From NCBI RefSeq assembly GCF_963855985.1, contig NC_087092.1, positions 3,720,001 to 3,784,000 on the forward strand: a stretch of DNA of 64,000 nt, given 5' to 3'. A program made the position numbers and the translations under genes. The DNA is from Ostrinia nubilalis (taxonomy: Eukaryota; Arthropoda; Insecta; Lepidoptera; Crambidae). The notes beneath the pieces were generated by a model that made no database searches, was not told the origin of the DNA, and worked only from the letters and a program-made list of their open reading frames with translations. Positions within the stretch are counted from its first letter, which is position 1. Every line of letters starts with the position of its first letter. Positions 34,564 through 46,524 of the stretch are shown here, piece after piece.

Positions 34564-34790
34564 CTAGCGGCCGCCCGCGACTTTGTACGCATGAATCCCG
34601 TTTCACCCCCTTAGGGGTGGAGTTTTGTAAAATCATTTCTTAGGGGATGCCTATGTCATAACATCTACCTGCATGCCAAATTTCAGCCGGATCCGTCCAG
34701 TGGTTTGGGCTGTGCGTTGATAGATCACTATGTCAGTCAGTCAGTCAGTCAGTCAGTCAGTCAGTCAGTCCTTTGAGTTATATAATTTAG
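34564..34790 (-). mobile_element. Non-autonomous Helitron, CAGT-repeat type
   Basis: On the minus strand it ends GTCGCGGGCGGCCGCTAG followed by TT, with the CG-rich hairpin just inside. The body contains CCCCTAAGGGGGTGAAACGG. A run of about nine CAGT units lies at 34733-34770 near the 5' end. The CTAG terminus and hairpin mark it as a Helitron of a different subfamily from 34949-35216. Confidence 0.75.
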
Positions 34791-34948
34791 ATTATGTTCG
34801 TATACTAGTTCGAAAGATTGCATATCAAGTCAAACACTCGGGCACCTTATTTGCTTAAAATAAGTGTCATTTCCCAATAAACTTGTATAATCTGATGTGC
34901 TGTCGAATTACTTCAATGTATAATGTAACAAGCCTCGCACAAAATTAA

Positions 34949-35216
34949 TCTATACTTCTATACTAATCTATACGTCTATACTAATATAATATTATAAATG
35001 CGAAAGTAACTCTGTCTGTCTGTCTGTCTGTCTGTCTTGCTTTCACGCCTAAACCACTGAACCGATTTTGATGAAGTTTGGCATAGAGATAGTTTGAGTC
35101 CCGGGAAAGGACATAGGATAGTTTTTATCTCGGTGTTTGAAACAGGGACGCGCGCGATAAGGTTTTTCTGTCACAAACAAAAATCCACGCGGGTGAAGCC
35201 GCGGGCGGAAAGCTAG
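34949..35216 (+). mobile_element. Non-autonomous Helitron, CTGT-repeat type
   Basis: It starts TC after A (TCTATACTTCTATACTAATC, with an alternative TC start at 34975) and continues AATATTATAAATGCGAAAGT. A CTGT microsatellite is at 35012-35037. Then come TTTCACGCCTAAACCACTGA and CCCGGGAAAGGACATAGG. It ends with the hairpin CGCGGGTGAAGCCGCG, GGCGGAAAGCTAG and a host T. It is the best-preserved Helitron here, with a near-identical relative on the minus strand at 58042-58298. Confidence 0.9.
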
Positions 35217-35579
35217 TATTATAAAATAAATTGCTCGTTTTAAATAACACGAATAACTCAGATTAATGAATAAATCAACCTCTAATATATTAATGGCGGC
35301 TAAGGTGACCTTGTCGGGAACTTTGAACTTCCACGAAGCTTATATCTGAATAGAGATGATGTTATTATCGCTATGAAGGCTTTCGCCGTAACAATAACTT
35401 ATTTATAGAATCACTAATGCATGAAGATATTTTCGTTCAATGACAATTAATGACGTTTGATTCAGAGGCAAGGTTAGTTTAATAAGAATATTCTTCTTTA
35501 CTTTGACGAAAGCTAGTTTTTAAAAAGATAACTTATATGAACATTATTTAGCATCTAGATAAGTAGTTGTATTCTTAAC
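35217..35579. other. AT-rich spacer, no gene seen
   Basis: Nothing recognised. Confidence 0.5.
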
Positions 35580-36180
35580 CCATTAACCGCCGCAGTCGCG
35601 TATGACCGACAACAGAATTTGGGGGCACTAGCGCCGGAGTCGGGCATAGCAGACTGAATTTTTGCCACTCTATTCTAAGGGAATGAGACGATCCATGAGA
35701 AAGATAATAATAAAAAATCCAATACTTTGAACACATTGTTTTAATTCATGAATTCGGACTTCATTGCACCTATTAAACGTGACATATTTAAAAAAAACTA
35801 ACACCATAATTTCACATCGCATAAAGCAATATTATTTTAGGACCTCAGCGCCGCAGTCGTTAATAAAAGACCATAGTGTTGTAGTAAAATCTTCCCATCA
35901 TTTTAATGAAATGGAAATTAATTATGATGAAAATGTATAAATTCGTTTTAGTTTATGTAGATTTAAATACAGAAAGATAAGTACAACGTTATGAATTAAA
36001 CAGACGAATTAATTAAATTGTAATACGATATAAATTTTAAATAAACGATGATAGAAAAACGCAAAGATTTGGAAACTTGCACAACACTAGCAGTGCGGAG
36101 TATTCAACGTTTTCTTAACATGCTCCAGCGCCGGAGTCGGGAATACACGACCGCTTATGACGTCATAGACGCACGGAAGT
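35580..36180. repeat. Dispersed repeat with GCGCCGGAGTCGGG motifs
   Basis: GCGCCGGAGTCGGG occurs at 35631-35644 and 36128-36141. Relatives CCGCCGCAGTCG and GCGCCGCAGTCG occur near 35588 and 35848. Each is followed by TATGACCGAC-, AATACACGAC- or TTAATAAAAGAC-like sequence. The AT-rich DNA between them is unrelated. This is probably one or more copies of an interspersed family whose ends I cannot place. Confidence 0.5.
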
Positions 36181-37196
36181 TAGGAATAGTGAGGGGTAAG
36201 TTGGTAACCTGTATAGTTCTAATTTGAATATTAACAATATTCCTTGATTTTTTTCCGAATTCATTAGGATTTTAGGGAAAAATATCATACTTGCCGGCAA
36301 TTTTTTACTATGCGTTGCTATGCTACCTCACTAAAACTTACATACTTGATGAGCAGTAGTGATAAAGTAAATGTCCACACTCTCTGCCATCAACAAAACA
36401 CGTGTTGTCCATGAATCCAGTTTACCAAAGATAAACTAGTTATACACATATTACGCCTACAGAGATTGTCATTCATTATACAACGCGTAACCCGCTATCG
36501 AACTCCCCCGGTGGCTATCGCCAAGCGCATTTAGGGCCAGCGCAGACAAGAAAATAAGAAAATAATTTAAAGGATTATGGTTTTGGTACTCACCTCCAAT
36601 AGTAATGAGTGTGATGCGTCATTGGATAACTCTTATAATAAGTATAAAAGTTACTATGGCGCCAAGATCCAATCGTTAGTCTGTTCAGAGCTATTATGGT
36701 ACACGCCAAGAAATACCTCCCATAGCGCCATACCAATTCATGTTTTGGAAAATCATACCTTTGCAATAACCAGATTTCACACTAACTCTTGTATCATCAT
36801 TTTAAAAAAACCCTAATTTTTGTCATAATTACTCGTAAATGCCAAAGCTGTAAATTAGCGGCGGTTGACATCTCCGCCCGGTGAAATGCGCCTGTGAACG
36901 CCTCGACACGCCTCGACGGCTCTCCTTAGGAACGTTCGTACTGCTTTGTGACCAGAACCACGCTTTAAGTGTACGCTGGCTCTTAAAGATAAACGCGGGA
37001 ATTAAAAATATTCCACACGAAGTTTGTGTGGCGTCTGTAACGTCATGAGATATCTTTTGTTTTTGTTTTAATTGATAGTCATTTGTTTTTTACGCTACTT
37101 TTGCACGTTAGAGATATTGAATAACCATGTGACATTAATCCTACGAACATTTTGAAATTACGCTGAACGGTTGAAGAGACGGGACAAGAAAAATAC
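36181..37196. other. Spacer, no supported gene
   Basis: A 79-codon frame at 36577-36816 has no domain or exon context. A short CpG-containing patch is at 36855-36930. Confidence 0.45.
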
Positions 37197-37343
37197 ATCA
37201 TCATCATCATTTCAGCCATAGGACGCCCACTGCTGTACATAGGTCTTCCCCAATGTTTCCAATTATGACCGGTTGGTAGTGGTAGCGGCCTGCATCCAGC
37301 GCCTTCCTGCTACCTTTATGAGGTCGTCGGTCCACCTTGTCCT
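37197..37343 (-). mobile_element. RTE-type LINE 3' stub with ATG tail
   Basis: CATCATCATCATTTCAGCCA then GGACGCCCACTGCTGTACAT, running up to CGTCGGTCCACCTTGTCC. On the minus strand this is GGWTDDLIKVAGRRWMQ-like, ending in an ATG-repeat tail. Confidence 0.85.
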
Positions 37344-38264
37344 AAAAATACGTTATTAGGTAGAAAAATAAGTTTTTTTGTCAGCAGCAAATCAAGAATA
37401 TAACAACGAATAAAAAACACATTTTATAATATTCTACCTAATAAAATAGCCTCCCTTATAATCAGCACATTGACAGGCTCCACACGTCACAACAGGCATT
37501 GCCCAAGATTGGCTTTACACAGCAATAATTTACTCTGGTAACTATGATTACCGGTAAATACGCTCTTTAACTCATTTAATCGAGCAGTCGCTACGTAATA
37601 CTCATTTTAATAACCGCTAAGTAGACTTTAGAACCTATTTAAGGGCCCATGTGTTTATTATAGTTACCTAACTTGATAACTCAGGGCTCTAGTAAACATA
37701 TACATAAGTTTATGTATTTATAACGCACATAATCACAAAAATAGACTAGAACTGCCTACGGAGACGGCGATAATCGCCAGACTTAAATTCTCCATGATTT
37801 ACAGTTAGTTTTCTATCGGTGATCATAAAAAAAATGGTACTTAGTCTTGACAAACTTTGTTGATTTCCGAGCAGAGCAACTGTATTCTAAGTAGTCTTTT
37901 AGAGCAGTTATTATACCTTTAAATTATTACCTGTTTTATCTATTATCTGGGTAGATATTAAATTCTTAAACAAAGGCCTCCATTTCAGCAGTAACTCCCA
38001 AGTCATCAAGTCTTTGAACCAAATGACCATCATTTTGAAAATTTCACAATCTAGGTCTTACCTATGTACGCAATCAAAGCACATAGCAATATACCCAATA
38101 TTTACGGAAACGATCCGCACTGATAGGCTCATGAATCTATTGCAATTAACATGTCCGCCGCCACGCGCGTGACTCACGACCGGCTCCCGTCTGCGCGCGC
38201 GCAGCCCAGACGTATGAGCCTGTACGTTTAGTTTTCGTTTTACTTGGAATTTAAAGGAAAATTT
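37344..38264. other. Spacer, no supported gene
   Basis: No recognised feature. A GC-richer CGCGCG patch at 38155-38210 lies inside a minus-strand chance frame. Confidence 0.4.
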
Positions 38265-38425
38265 GCTTTCCACCCATGGTTTTGGCCTCTTGTCCCTCAA
38301 TAAAAACTTTGGACCCCCATTTCATCCCATTAGGGGAGGAATTTTTGAAAATCTTTTGTTGGTGGATGCCTGTCATTTTAACTATCTGCTTGCCAAATGT
38401 GTGTTGATAGATCAGTCAATAACGG
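38265..38425 (-). mobile_element. Degraded Helitron, CAGT type
   Basis: Shares CCCATTAGGGGAGGAATTTT, GGATGCCTGTC, TGCCAAAT and TGTTGATAGATCAGTCA with the Helitron at 34564-34790, in the same orientation. The CTAG end and the microsatellite are lost. Confidence 0.65.
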
Positions 38426-39174
38426 TTGTTTTACATAAATTATTTGAAAGATTCAGTTTTTATTTTACATTAGTCTAGCTAGATAATAATTTTGATTTTG
38501 CCCCTAAGATTACAATCAATAACCGGTTGATTTGCATCAAGGATGTGAATCTAGAGTATGCAAAAGGAAGTTATATTTTTCAACAAATTCTAAAGCTTAA
38601 TTAATTTCATGTGGACAAGAACAGCGCATGTTTCTGCAGCGTTTCAGAATCAAACCACTAGTTGTGGAACCAATTACTAGATTTATCTCTATTTTTTGTT
38701 ATTTAAATTCACCTACGTAAAGTACACAGGAAATTGTTGTACTACAATTCCTTCCTATGCTAATTTGTCGATGGTCTAGGATGATTAATCTAGATCGAAC
38801 GGAAATGATATAAAAAACACCAGCTTAAGACCAGAGAGAGGAAATGTCGTCACTTCTAAATTATACTAATAACCTGCCTAGCGTGTCATTTAATAATAAG
38901 GTTACTCAACTAATAATTTTACTATCGCAAATCTAGTGCTAAGGCTTGAATAATTTTCGTGTGAAATAAAAGTTTGAGTGGTTTAATGGTAGAGTGGTTG
39001 GAAACACTTTCGAAAATTATCATTAAAAAAAGTAAAACAGTGACTAAGAACTTCCGAAGCCAAGTTCAAGCCAAGGAAATGGACCTGGCAATGTAGCAGC
39101 TGTATTTTATATTACATAACATAATAACAAAACTAGCCCTGTCACATCCTCAGAACTTGGCATCCATTCAGATC
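38426..39174. other. AT-rich spacer, no gene seen
   Basis: No gene or repeat recognised. Confidence 0.45.
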
Positions 39175-39824
39175 TCAATTCTTTTGTCGAGGAAATCGAT
39201 AACCACGCAATTCAAGTTGGCTCTCATTTTCACAACTAACTACTCTTACGCATTTGACCAGAACAACGTCACCACTTGTTCATACAATTTCTTATGGTGT
39301 CGGCGTTTGAGCCATTGAGGCTGACAATAGTGACTGAGTATCTTGCGCTGTTTCTCCTCAGCACTGGCCCATTTATTGTCCTGAAGCAGTGGTAGGGTTA
39401 ATACTGGGACGTGTAAAACTGCTTTTTAAAAGGCTACTTGCATAAATAAATGAGTTTTAAGAGTTTTATTGGCAAAAATGGATTTGCTGGAGGACGTAGT
39501 CAATTCTTTTGTCGAGGAAATCGATAACCACGCAATTCAAGTTGGCTCTCATTTTCACAACTAACTACTCTTACGCATTTGACCAGAACAACGTCACCAC
39601 TTGTTCATACAATTTCTTATGGTGTCGGCGTTTGAGCCATTGAGGCTGACAATAGTGACTGAGTATCTTGCGCTGTTTCTCCTCAGCACTGGCCCATTTA
39701 TTGTCCTGAAGCAGTGGTAGGGTTAATACTGGGACGTGTAAAACTGCTTTTTAAAAGGCTACTTGCATAAATAAATGAGTTTTAAGAGTTTTATTGGCAA
39801 AAATGGATTTGCTGGAGGACGTAG
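39175..39824. repeat. Perfect 325 bp tandem duplication
   Basis: Positions 39175-39499 and 39500-39824 read identically by eye over all 325 bp and sit head to tail. The unit contains a LINE 3' tail-like block (GTGACTGAGTATCTTGCGC, CTCCTCAGCACTGGCCCA) and an AATAAATGAGTTTTAAGAG stretch. The second copy runs straight into an RTE 3' stub. Complete identity in otherwise diverged repeat DNA means either a very recent duplication or an assembly artefact. Confidence 0.92.
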
Positions 39825-39975
39825 CGTGGGCAGGCCTCCTACTGGGTAAAGTTCGACGATCAGGTAAAGATCGCGGGAAGAGCCTGGATGCGGGCAGCGC
39901 AGGACCGTTCATTGTGGAAAACCTTGAGGGAGGACTTTGTCCAGCAGTGGACGTCATTTGGTTGAAACGAACGAT
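39825..39975 (+). mobile_element. RTE-type LINE 3' stub
   Basis: The plus sequence translates to ...VKIAGRAWMRAAQDRSLWKT then LREDFVQQWTSFG and a stop. It is the same RTE C-terminus, with a diverged upstream part (CAGGCCTCCTACTGGGTAAA). Confidence 0.85.
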
Positions 39976-41800
39976 TTGCAAAACTGTATGAAACATCCGT
40001 AACTTACGTAGCAACAAGCTAAAGTTTATCAAAGGTTACATTCCTAAGTCGACAACGTTTCCGTACAGATTCTCGACCGGCCCGGCTCGCCTACTTCCGA
40101 CGGATCATGACGTAACTCGAAATATTCGCTTACACACGATAGCACATCAAGCTTAACTGTACCATCTTAATACCATTGCAATAAGAGCTATTTTCCAAGA
40201 AAAATATACAGTCTGATCTGCTTTTGACTGTACTCCGGAACTATCACATTGAAACCATCGCAGATCGTTATCAGAGACTTGGTCCGAGCCAAAAAAAGTA
40301 ATGAAGTCTTATTTATGAGAGCGATTTTATCTTAGAAAATATAAGCTTATGACCTTGCGAATATTTTAGCTTAATGTTTGGCTTGAAAGGAGATAGATAA
40401 CGTAAAAGCTCATAAGATTTTTCGACGAATATGCTTTTGTCACTGTCACATTCAGTAGAGATTGTGAATTCTTTCTCTATATTTCTCTATTCAGAAAATT
40501 CGTCCAGGTGATTATGAAGACAGCATGGATTCCTATATTTTAAAAGTATGTAGAGCTATTCACGAAACTTGGCCGTGTAAAATAATCTTATATTAATTAT
40601 TTTTAAGATACTATCAAGCTCGGCGTGGTGTGCATTGATGAGTCCTTATACAGAAATAATATTGACTGACTCACGGGGACTTTATGAGCTAGCAAGATAA
40701 TGGCAATTATTATGATCCATAATAATTTTAATAGATTAGAATAAACTTAGAGATAGAGATGTTGCTCTGCAGCTGTTAACACACTCCCATAACTTCATAA
40801 GCTTGTTCCACAAACCTTCGACAGTTTTACATAATTAACAGCATTTTCACGGTTCCACCGAAACTTAAACCAGTTAAGAAAGCTCATAGATAAGCTTTGG
40901 GTTTACGTAACCATGGTTTTTGTTGTCCAACGGAGCGGGGACGTCATCACAGCGCCTTGAAAGTTCGATCGTATCGGCCAGTTTCGTAATGTACCGTATC
41001 GAACGAATCTGTAGCAGATTTGGTGCAAGTCAAAAGATCTGCCCTTGTATATGACAGTTATTACGAGAACTACCTATTATGGTTGATCTTCTAAGTAAAT
41101 AGATTTGCAGTGTTACATTCATCAGATGCAAATACATTACGATATATTTATGTACACACATCTCATCAAAACAATTAATTAACTGACCTAGATATATTGA
41201 GAGGTACTGTCAAACAACCGTCCATGACTCCTTTTACGATTTAGCCTATCAATAATAGCTACTGGTATTATTTTTGTGTCAATAGGGAAGCATTTAATAA
41301 ATGTAGTTTAGTAGTCTGATTAGCATAATAAGTCTTTTACGAGTAAGTACATTACTCATTACTACATCTCACCACGGCTTTAAGCTCGACATATAAACTA
41401 ATACTTGTGTCTAAAGTAACCTCACAGAATTTGTAAATAAACCTGTTTATGACAAAAGAGTGACCAACAGCAAGTCATAAATGCATTACAGTTTGACTGT
41501 TATCTCGTGACTTGAGACAGGGCGGGTCTGCTATCTCCTAGATCTCGCCCATTAAATAATTCTTTCGTCTGCAATGACTTGCACCGCGCTCTCCTTAACT
41601 TTGTGTTCCATTTCGCCTGATTCAATTTAGAACTCTGATTGTTTCTAGACATGAAATCACTGCTCATTCGAAATTACGAAACAACTTTTACCCAGTAATC
41701 TTAAGCCATTTAAATAAGACTTTAATGTTCAACTTTCTCAAATAAAAGGGTACTATTTTATGCCATCTCCGGCCCTTAACTTTAAAGATACACAGCCCGT
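39976..41800. other. AT-rich spacer, no gene seen
   Basis: No coding exon or repeat family recognised. Confidence 0.45.
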
Positions 41801-41958
41801 TCCCAAATACGGAATAAGCGTCCGTTTTCCGAATAAAAAATCTATATAAAGGGTCGAGCACACTGTCTTTTGAAAAAGACTCACGACGTCGTGATCACGG
41901 AATGCGAATTCTTTTCCGAATTCGGGATCGGAATTCGGAAAGCCGACGAGCGGTCGGC
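41801..41958 (+). promoter_or_regulatory. Candidate TATA promoter with palindromic sites
   Basis: A TATATAAA box lies at 41843-41850. Thirty bases further on the transcript could start near 41873-41880. There is a perfect palindrome TCACGACGTCGTGA at 41881-41894 and an imperfect palindrome CTTTTCCGAATTC ... GAATTCGGAAAG at about 41910-41942. TTTCCGAAT also occurs upstream of the TATA box at about 41826. Two exits are possible: a donor-like GC|GTGAGC at 41959, or translation from ATG 41970. Promoter activity is inferred. Confidence 0.4.
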
Positions 41959-41969
41959 GTGAGCTAGTG

Positions 41970-42209
41970 ATGTACGAGACGGTGAAGTGTTTCCTTGTGT
42001 ATTTGTTTATAGGTGATAGCTTAAGTGTTGTAGCCACTGTCATGATTCTTTATTTGCACGAGTGGCCATTGTACATTATAAAAGAAAAGATTCCAATTTT
42101 AAAAAGATCGCAATCAGAGAGAAATAAAGAAATAAAGTCTCGAAATTTCATATTTATTCAAAATTTTATACAGAAGTATTATTATACCTACTTAATGAAA
42201 CTTAAATAA
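41970..42209 (+). CDS. Small ORF with hydrophobic N-terminus, unrecognised
   Basis: ATG at 41970 opens 79 codons downstream of the candidate TATA promoter, and an AATAAA overlaps its end at about 42206. The N-terminal 30 residues are hydrophobic (FLVYLFI ... VVATVMILYL), consistent with a membrane segment. The rest is Lys/Ile/Tyr-rich, as AT-rich non-coding DNA often is. No family is recognised. The TATA box, ATG and polyadenylation signal lie in order within 370 bp, which is suggestive. A chance frame behind a non-coding first exon is equally possible. Confidence 0.25.
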   Translation: MYETVKCFLVYLFIGDSLSVVATVMILYLHEWPLYIIKEKIPILKRSQSERNKEIKSRNFIFIQNFIQKYYYTYLMKLK

Positions 42210-42609
42210 AACAATTTGCTCAATTTTCAGTAAAAATAAATAATCTAATAAAATTATTTTCAATCCGTTTTTATTTCCTTCATTCTTTATCACGCAAATT
42301 AAAATCCAATCACGAAATGGAACACAAAAATATTTGTTGTATTATTTACGGTGCGCTGCTAGCATGTATTTTACAAAATGCGCTACAGCGCACATGTGAA
42401 TTAAATTATCGAGCTATGAATGGAGGAACTTTCTGTTAACTTTTTTATTTGACACTCAATTTGAGTGGGTATTTTGTTTCCATTCATGAGGAAGGTAATT
42501 TTTTTTTCTATGTAATACCGCAGATTACGAATACAGGGATCACAATATTACACATGATCAGTGAGCACCCTTATATTCTTCTGATTAAATTCGATGCGGG
42601 TTCCAAGAC
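42210..42609. other. AT-rich spacer
   Basis: Nothing recognised. A GCGCTGCTAGC ... GCGCTACAGCGC patch near 42351-42392 is weakly palindromic. Confidence 0.45.
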
Positions 42610-42855
42610 GGTTAGCAATCCCCCAATGCTCAACCTTCACTGGTTGAGTTTAAATGGAGGCCAAGCTGGTGTAGAACCTGCAGCTGTTCAGGAGTTGCAG
42701 TGTGCTGGGAAAGTGTGGTGGGATAAGTCCCGTAAAGTTCCTAATCCCTTGGACTACTCAACCTTCACTGTTTCAAGGCCAAGCTGTAGAACTTGGCTAC
42801 CTATACATGTGTTGCAAAGGTGGGAAATAGAGGTGGGATAAGCCGCGTATTGTTT
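42610..42855. repeat. Diverged tandem repeat, two units of about 125 bp
   Basis: Unit 1 (about 42610-42736) and unit 2 (about 42737-42855) share AATCCC, CTCAACCTTCACTG, GGCCAAGCT, GTAGAAC and GTGGGATAAG in the same order, with small gaps. The 130-codon open frame across them (42449-42841) shows no known domain and is probably incidental. Confidence 0.6.
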
Positions 42856-43841
42856 TTTAACCAGCTATTATAAAAATCAATAACACTTAAAACCTTCACG
42901 GTCGATTGGTTTTATCGACTTTCGTTTTATCGCATCACTACCTCGGTGCATTCTTTGCTCACATGACCAAATGTTTCAGTCGGCTGATGTTCAGTCATGT
43001 AGGCTACGTGATAACATCGGCAGTCGGTTACAATTACAATTACAAACACCGCTATGGGCATTGCACTGGTTTTTAATTTCCGCCAAACAATAATAACGTA
43101 CGTAAACTACGTAACTGAACGATTCCATGTAAACTTTACATGTAATCTAACATCGATTATATGTTTTGTAGTGAGGTGTTACATTATTGCATCCTTAATA
43201 TGCTTTGCCTTACATTCAGTTTAGTCGATATACTCGTACTCAAAGAAATCGTAATCGTAGTCGTTGAAAGATCGATATAAAATCATATCAAAATTATATC
43301 GTGCCGTTAATGCTAGCGTGAATAGGCCTTTTCAAGACAATATTGAATAAGCATTAGCAGTATGTTTATCCTAAGCTAGATAGTATTTTCTGTTGATATA
43401 CGGTAACATTGTAAAAAATCGTTATCATTATGTAATTTATCAAATTAAACAAAACTTTAGCCCAATTCTTAATTGCTTTGCCCTTTATTACGACTCTCCT
43501 TACAAAGTTGGAAAGGTAAAGAGTTACCTTAAAATTTTAGACATAACCTCTATTTTTGGATCAAGGGTTATTTCGAAACAAAAGTTTTATTTCGGCTTCG
43601 TTCTAAGAAACTTTCCATTGGGAATGTTATTATTGGAATATTTTGGTAGATATTTTTGCGACTTTCGATATTCGTGCTGACGTACATTTCTTGGAGGGCT
43701 TCCTTTGAAAGTCGCTCTCATTGTTTCAGAAGAATGCTTAAGGTAAACAATGTTTGTAATACATATATTTTGATTATAACATGCCGAGCCCGAGCAATTT
43801 TAGACAGTGATACCTTACTTTCAAATAGTGTCTCTAATGCT
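42856..43841. other. AT-rich spacer, no supported gene
   Basis: A 95-codon plus frame at 43393-43680 has no recognisable domain. Nothing else seen. Confidence 0.4.
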
Positions 43842-43979
43842 CGTATTCACAAACGATGCTTGCTTAAGTGAAGCAGCAAATCGAACGCACAGCGTTGAAT
43901 AGAGCTCTGTGATTGGTTCGTGTGTCACCCCGTGCGTCCACGCGCACTGTGAGACCTCATAGTAATGTTTGTGAATACG
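43842..43979. mobile_element. MITE (CGTATTCACAAAC family), longer copy
   Basis: Terminal CGTATTCACAAACGATGC on the left and GTAATGTTTGTGAATACG on the right are inverted copies. Inside are GAAGC, a CTGTGATTGGTTCGTGTGTC block and a CCGTGCGTCCACGCGC block. A shorter relative lies at 50270-50387. Confidence 0.8.
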
Positions 43980-46160
43980 GGTGTGTAAGGCGTTATTAAT
44001 CTAAGGTCTCTATTGATTATAAAAAATATACTTAATTAATAGGCAGGTATTTATCACGTGATTAAATAATAGTCATATTAGTAAGTATTTACAACAACAT
44101 TTTATTAATAACGTCATTATAACGTAAAAGCGAACGCAAAATTTAAATTAAAACAACAGTTCGTGCTTCCAAACATAATTCTAGCCGATGTTGCTATTCG
44201 TGTAATTATAGATGTTGTTCTACAATAATTTACTGTTCGTAAACAAACATAAGTTACAAATAGCTAATGACTATTCCAATTAGATGTTATAATGAAGTAA
44301 TCAAGCCATCGGTGCATAAAAATAACATTTTCGACCGGTAAACGAAAGTTTTAAAATCGATTATAATGCGGATCGAACGGAATAGTTGTTTATTATAACG
44401 ATCAAAATAAAAATAGATACATTTGCGGGAAATACTTGCCACAGACTAAACTTAAAAATACAAGTTCTTTTTTAATCACGGACAAAAAAGGAAGATCTAA
44501 TTGATAACTTCTGAATAATAAAATGAGTATAATTAGCTAATATTTAGATCCTACATCAAAAATAATTCATCAGTCACTGTCACTATGGATTAAGTATAAG
44601 AATGGAGCATTCCAGCGATCGTAGCAAATGAAAAGTGTTTTTCTTTAAATTTTCAGGTGTTATTCTATTGGAATTTGTACATTACAGATATCCTTCCCAA
44701 ATGATCTAACCACCTCTTTGGGTCAACGTCATAACCACATCATAACTATCCTTTTTATTATAAGAAACAAAAATAACTTTATTTCACTACACATCACATC
44801 TTAGTCACTTCGATCTTCGGAAAAATTCGAACGGAAAAGAAACACACACTTTTTAATTAGAATTTTAGTGTCATTTTACGTAACTTCCGAATGTCATTCC
44901 TAAAGTTGTCGCCAAACATTCAAATCCGGCGGTTGCACAAGTGACAATAACATACTACGCGACAATCCCGGGATGTGATATAACAAACATTTTAGTAGAC
45001 AAGTTTGGATGTTTAATTACTTACTTACATTTATCGTTCTTAGATTTCTACGACAGTGTAAGGTAATTATGAGAAGATTGTGTTTATTTAACAAAACACA
45101 GCTTCTCACAATATTTTTATAGCCACATAATTCTTGATATACTAATTTATATTATGTAGTAATTTTTTAGATAGATCAACATACCTAGGTACCTACTTAA
45201 CTAGATTTGAGAATTTAAATTTTTCGCTTAGATGCTTGTTGGTGATTGGTTAACAATTTTAGCTCAATTAAAATTATTAGTTGTTGTGTAGTGTTGATTA
45301 ATTCTTACATATTTGTGTCTCGGGGATTCCTAAAATTACTACGATGTATTTATTCGAAGAACACCAATACACAGCTGCACGTTATACTCGTAATGACGTC
45401 AGGAAACAAAGTTTTAAGAATTTTAATCGGGTTACATCATATGTACTTACATAAACGCACTATAATGCATGGAATTTACACTATGCACGTTGTTTGGAAG
45501 TACCTATAATATATATTTTATAAATTGCGCAAATATCTTTTTATAAAGATAGCTGAAACATATTTTCTTAACAAAGCAAAGGGAAAATGTTATTTTGGTA
45601 ATAATGAAATTTATTATGATCAATTTATTATATTTTGTCTTTTTCACATTTTTGTCTCTGCAATAAACCCTGTTGTTTTTAATTAAACATTTTATTCAAT
45701 ATACAGTTTTGTCACACAATTTGAGATGTGAATTCACTTAACAGTCAACACACATTCGAATAACAGTACACATGTAAAGGGCTAAACGATCATTGAACAA
45801 TCGTAACTTATTGTCAGGCAGCCTTAATGTCTATATTGTTATTCTGTAATCTTGACATTAGATTAAATCCCACTGTATCTAATTCATCTGACAGGGCATA
45901 AGGAACTTATACCATGAACGAGAAAGCGATTAAGCGACTATAAAGCGATAGCTGACTATTCTCTTTGTAAGGACTCCATACTCACTAGCTTGTCACAGCG
46001 ACAAGAGCTATCAAAGTTGATATTTGCTGCCATTAAATACATACCAAAAGACCAATCAGTCATAATTCTACTCTACAGTGCGTCTCGCCCGAGGCATTCG
46101 CTCAATCGCTTATAGCCCAGCGACAAACTATCATAACTACAAACTCCTTACTTGCTTCTA
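43980..46160. other. AT-rich spacer, no supported gene
   Basis: No recognised gene or repeat. A TTTAAATTTTCAG|GTGTTATT acceptor-like site near 44658 has no matching donor nearby. Confidence 0.4.
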
Positions 46161-46275
46161 GCTATCATCATCATATCAGCCAAAGGAAGCCCAATGCTGA
46201 ACATAGGCCTCCCCTGATGAACCATATTCCTGCAACCTTTATAAGGTCATCTGTCCACCAGCAAGGTTCTCACCA
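46161..46275 (-). mobile_element. RTE-type LINE 3' stub
   Basis: TCATCATCATATCAGCCAAA then CTGAACATAGGCCTCCCC and AAGGTCATCTGTCCACC. On the minus strand it is the diverged RTE C-terminus with a short ATG tail. Confidence 0.8.
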
Positions 46276-46524
46276 ACTCGTGTCTAGTTTCTAGCCCTAA
46301 TTTCTCGCTTCGCGCTCATCTTTTACAGTGGAATAAATGCCTAAACGCCTAAATCCACTTCGTCAGACATAATAACCATACCGGGCCTTGACTCCGCGGT
46401 TTCTCATACATAATTTTGCGATTACTGTCGTTTCAGTTTGTAGCTGCCACAGTCTGACTGGAATAATTGCTCATTGAAAATTTACGTACATTTGCTAGCA
46501 AATCGAATTGTTATAAGGGAATTG
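46276..46524. other. Spacer between RTE stub and MITE
   Basis: Nothing recognised. Confidence 0.5.

Noticed and set aside
34733..34770. Regular 4 bp repeats that might suggest a CRISPR-like array
   Set aside because: Simple CAGT microsatellite inside a Helitron; no spacers, and the DNA is animal.
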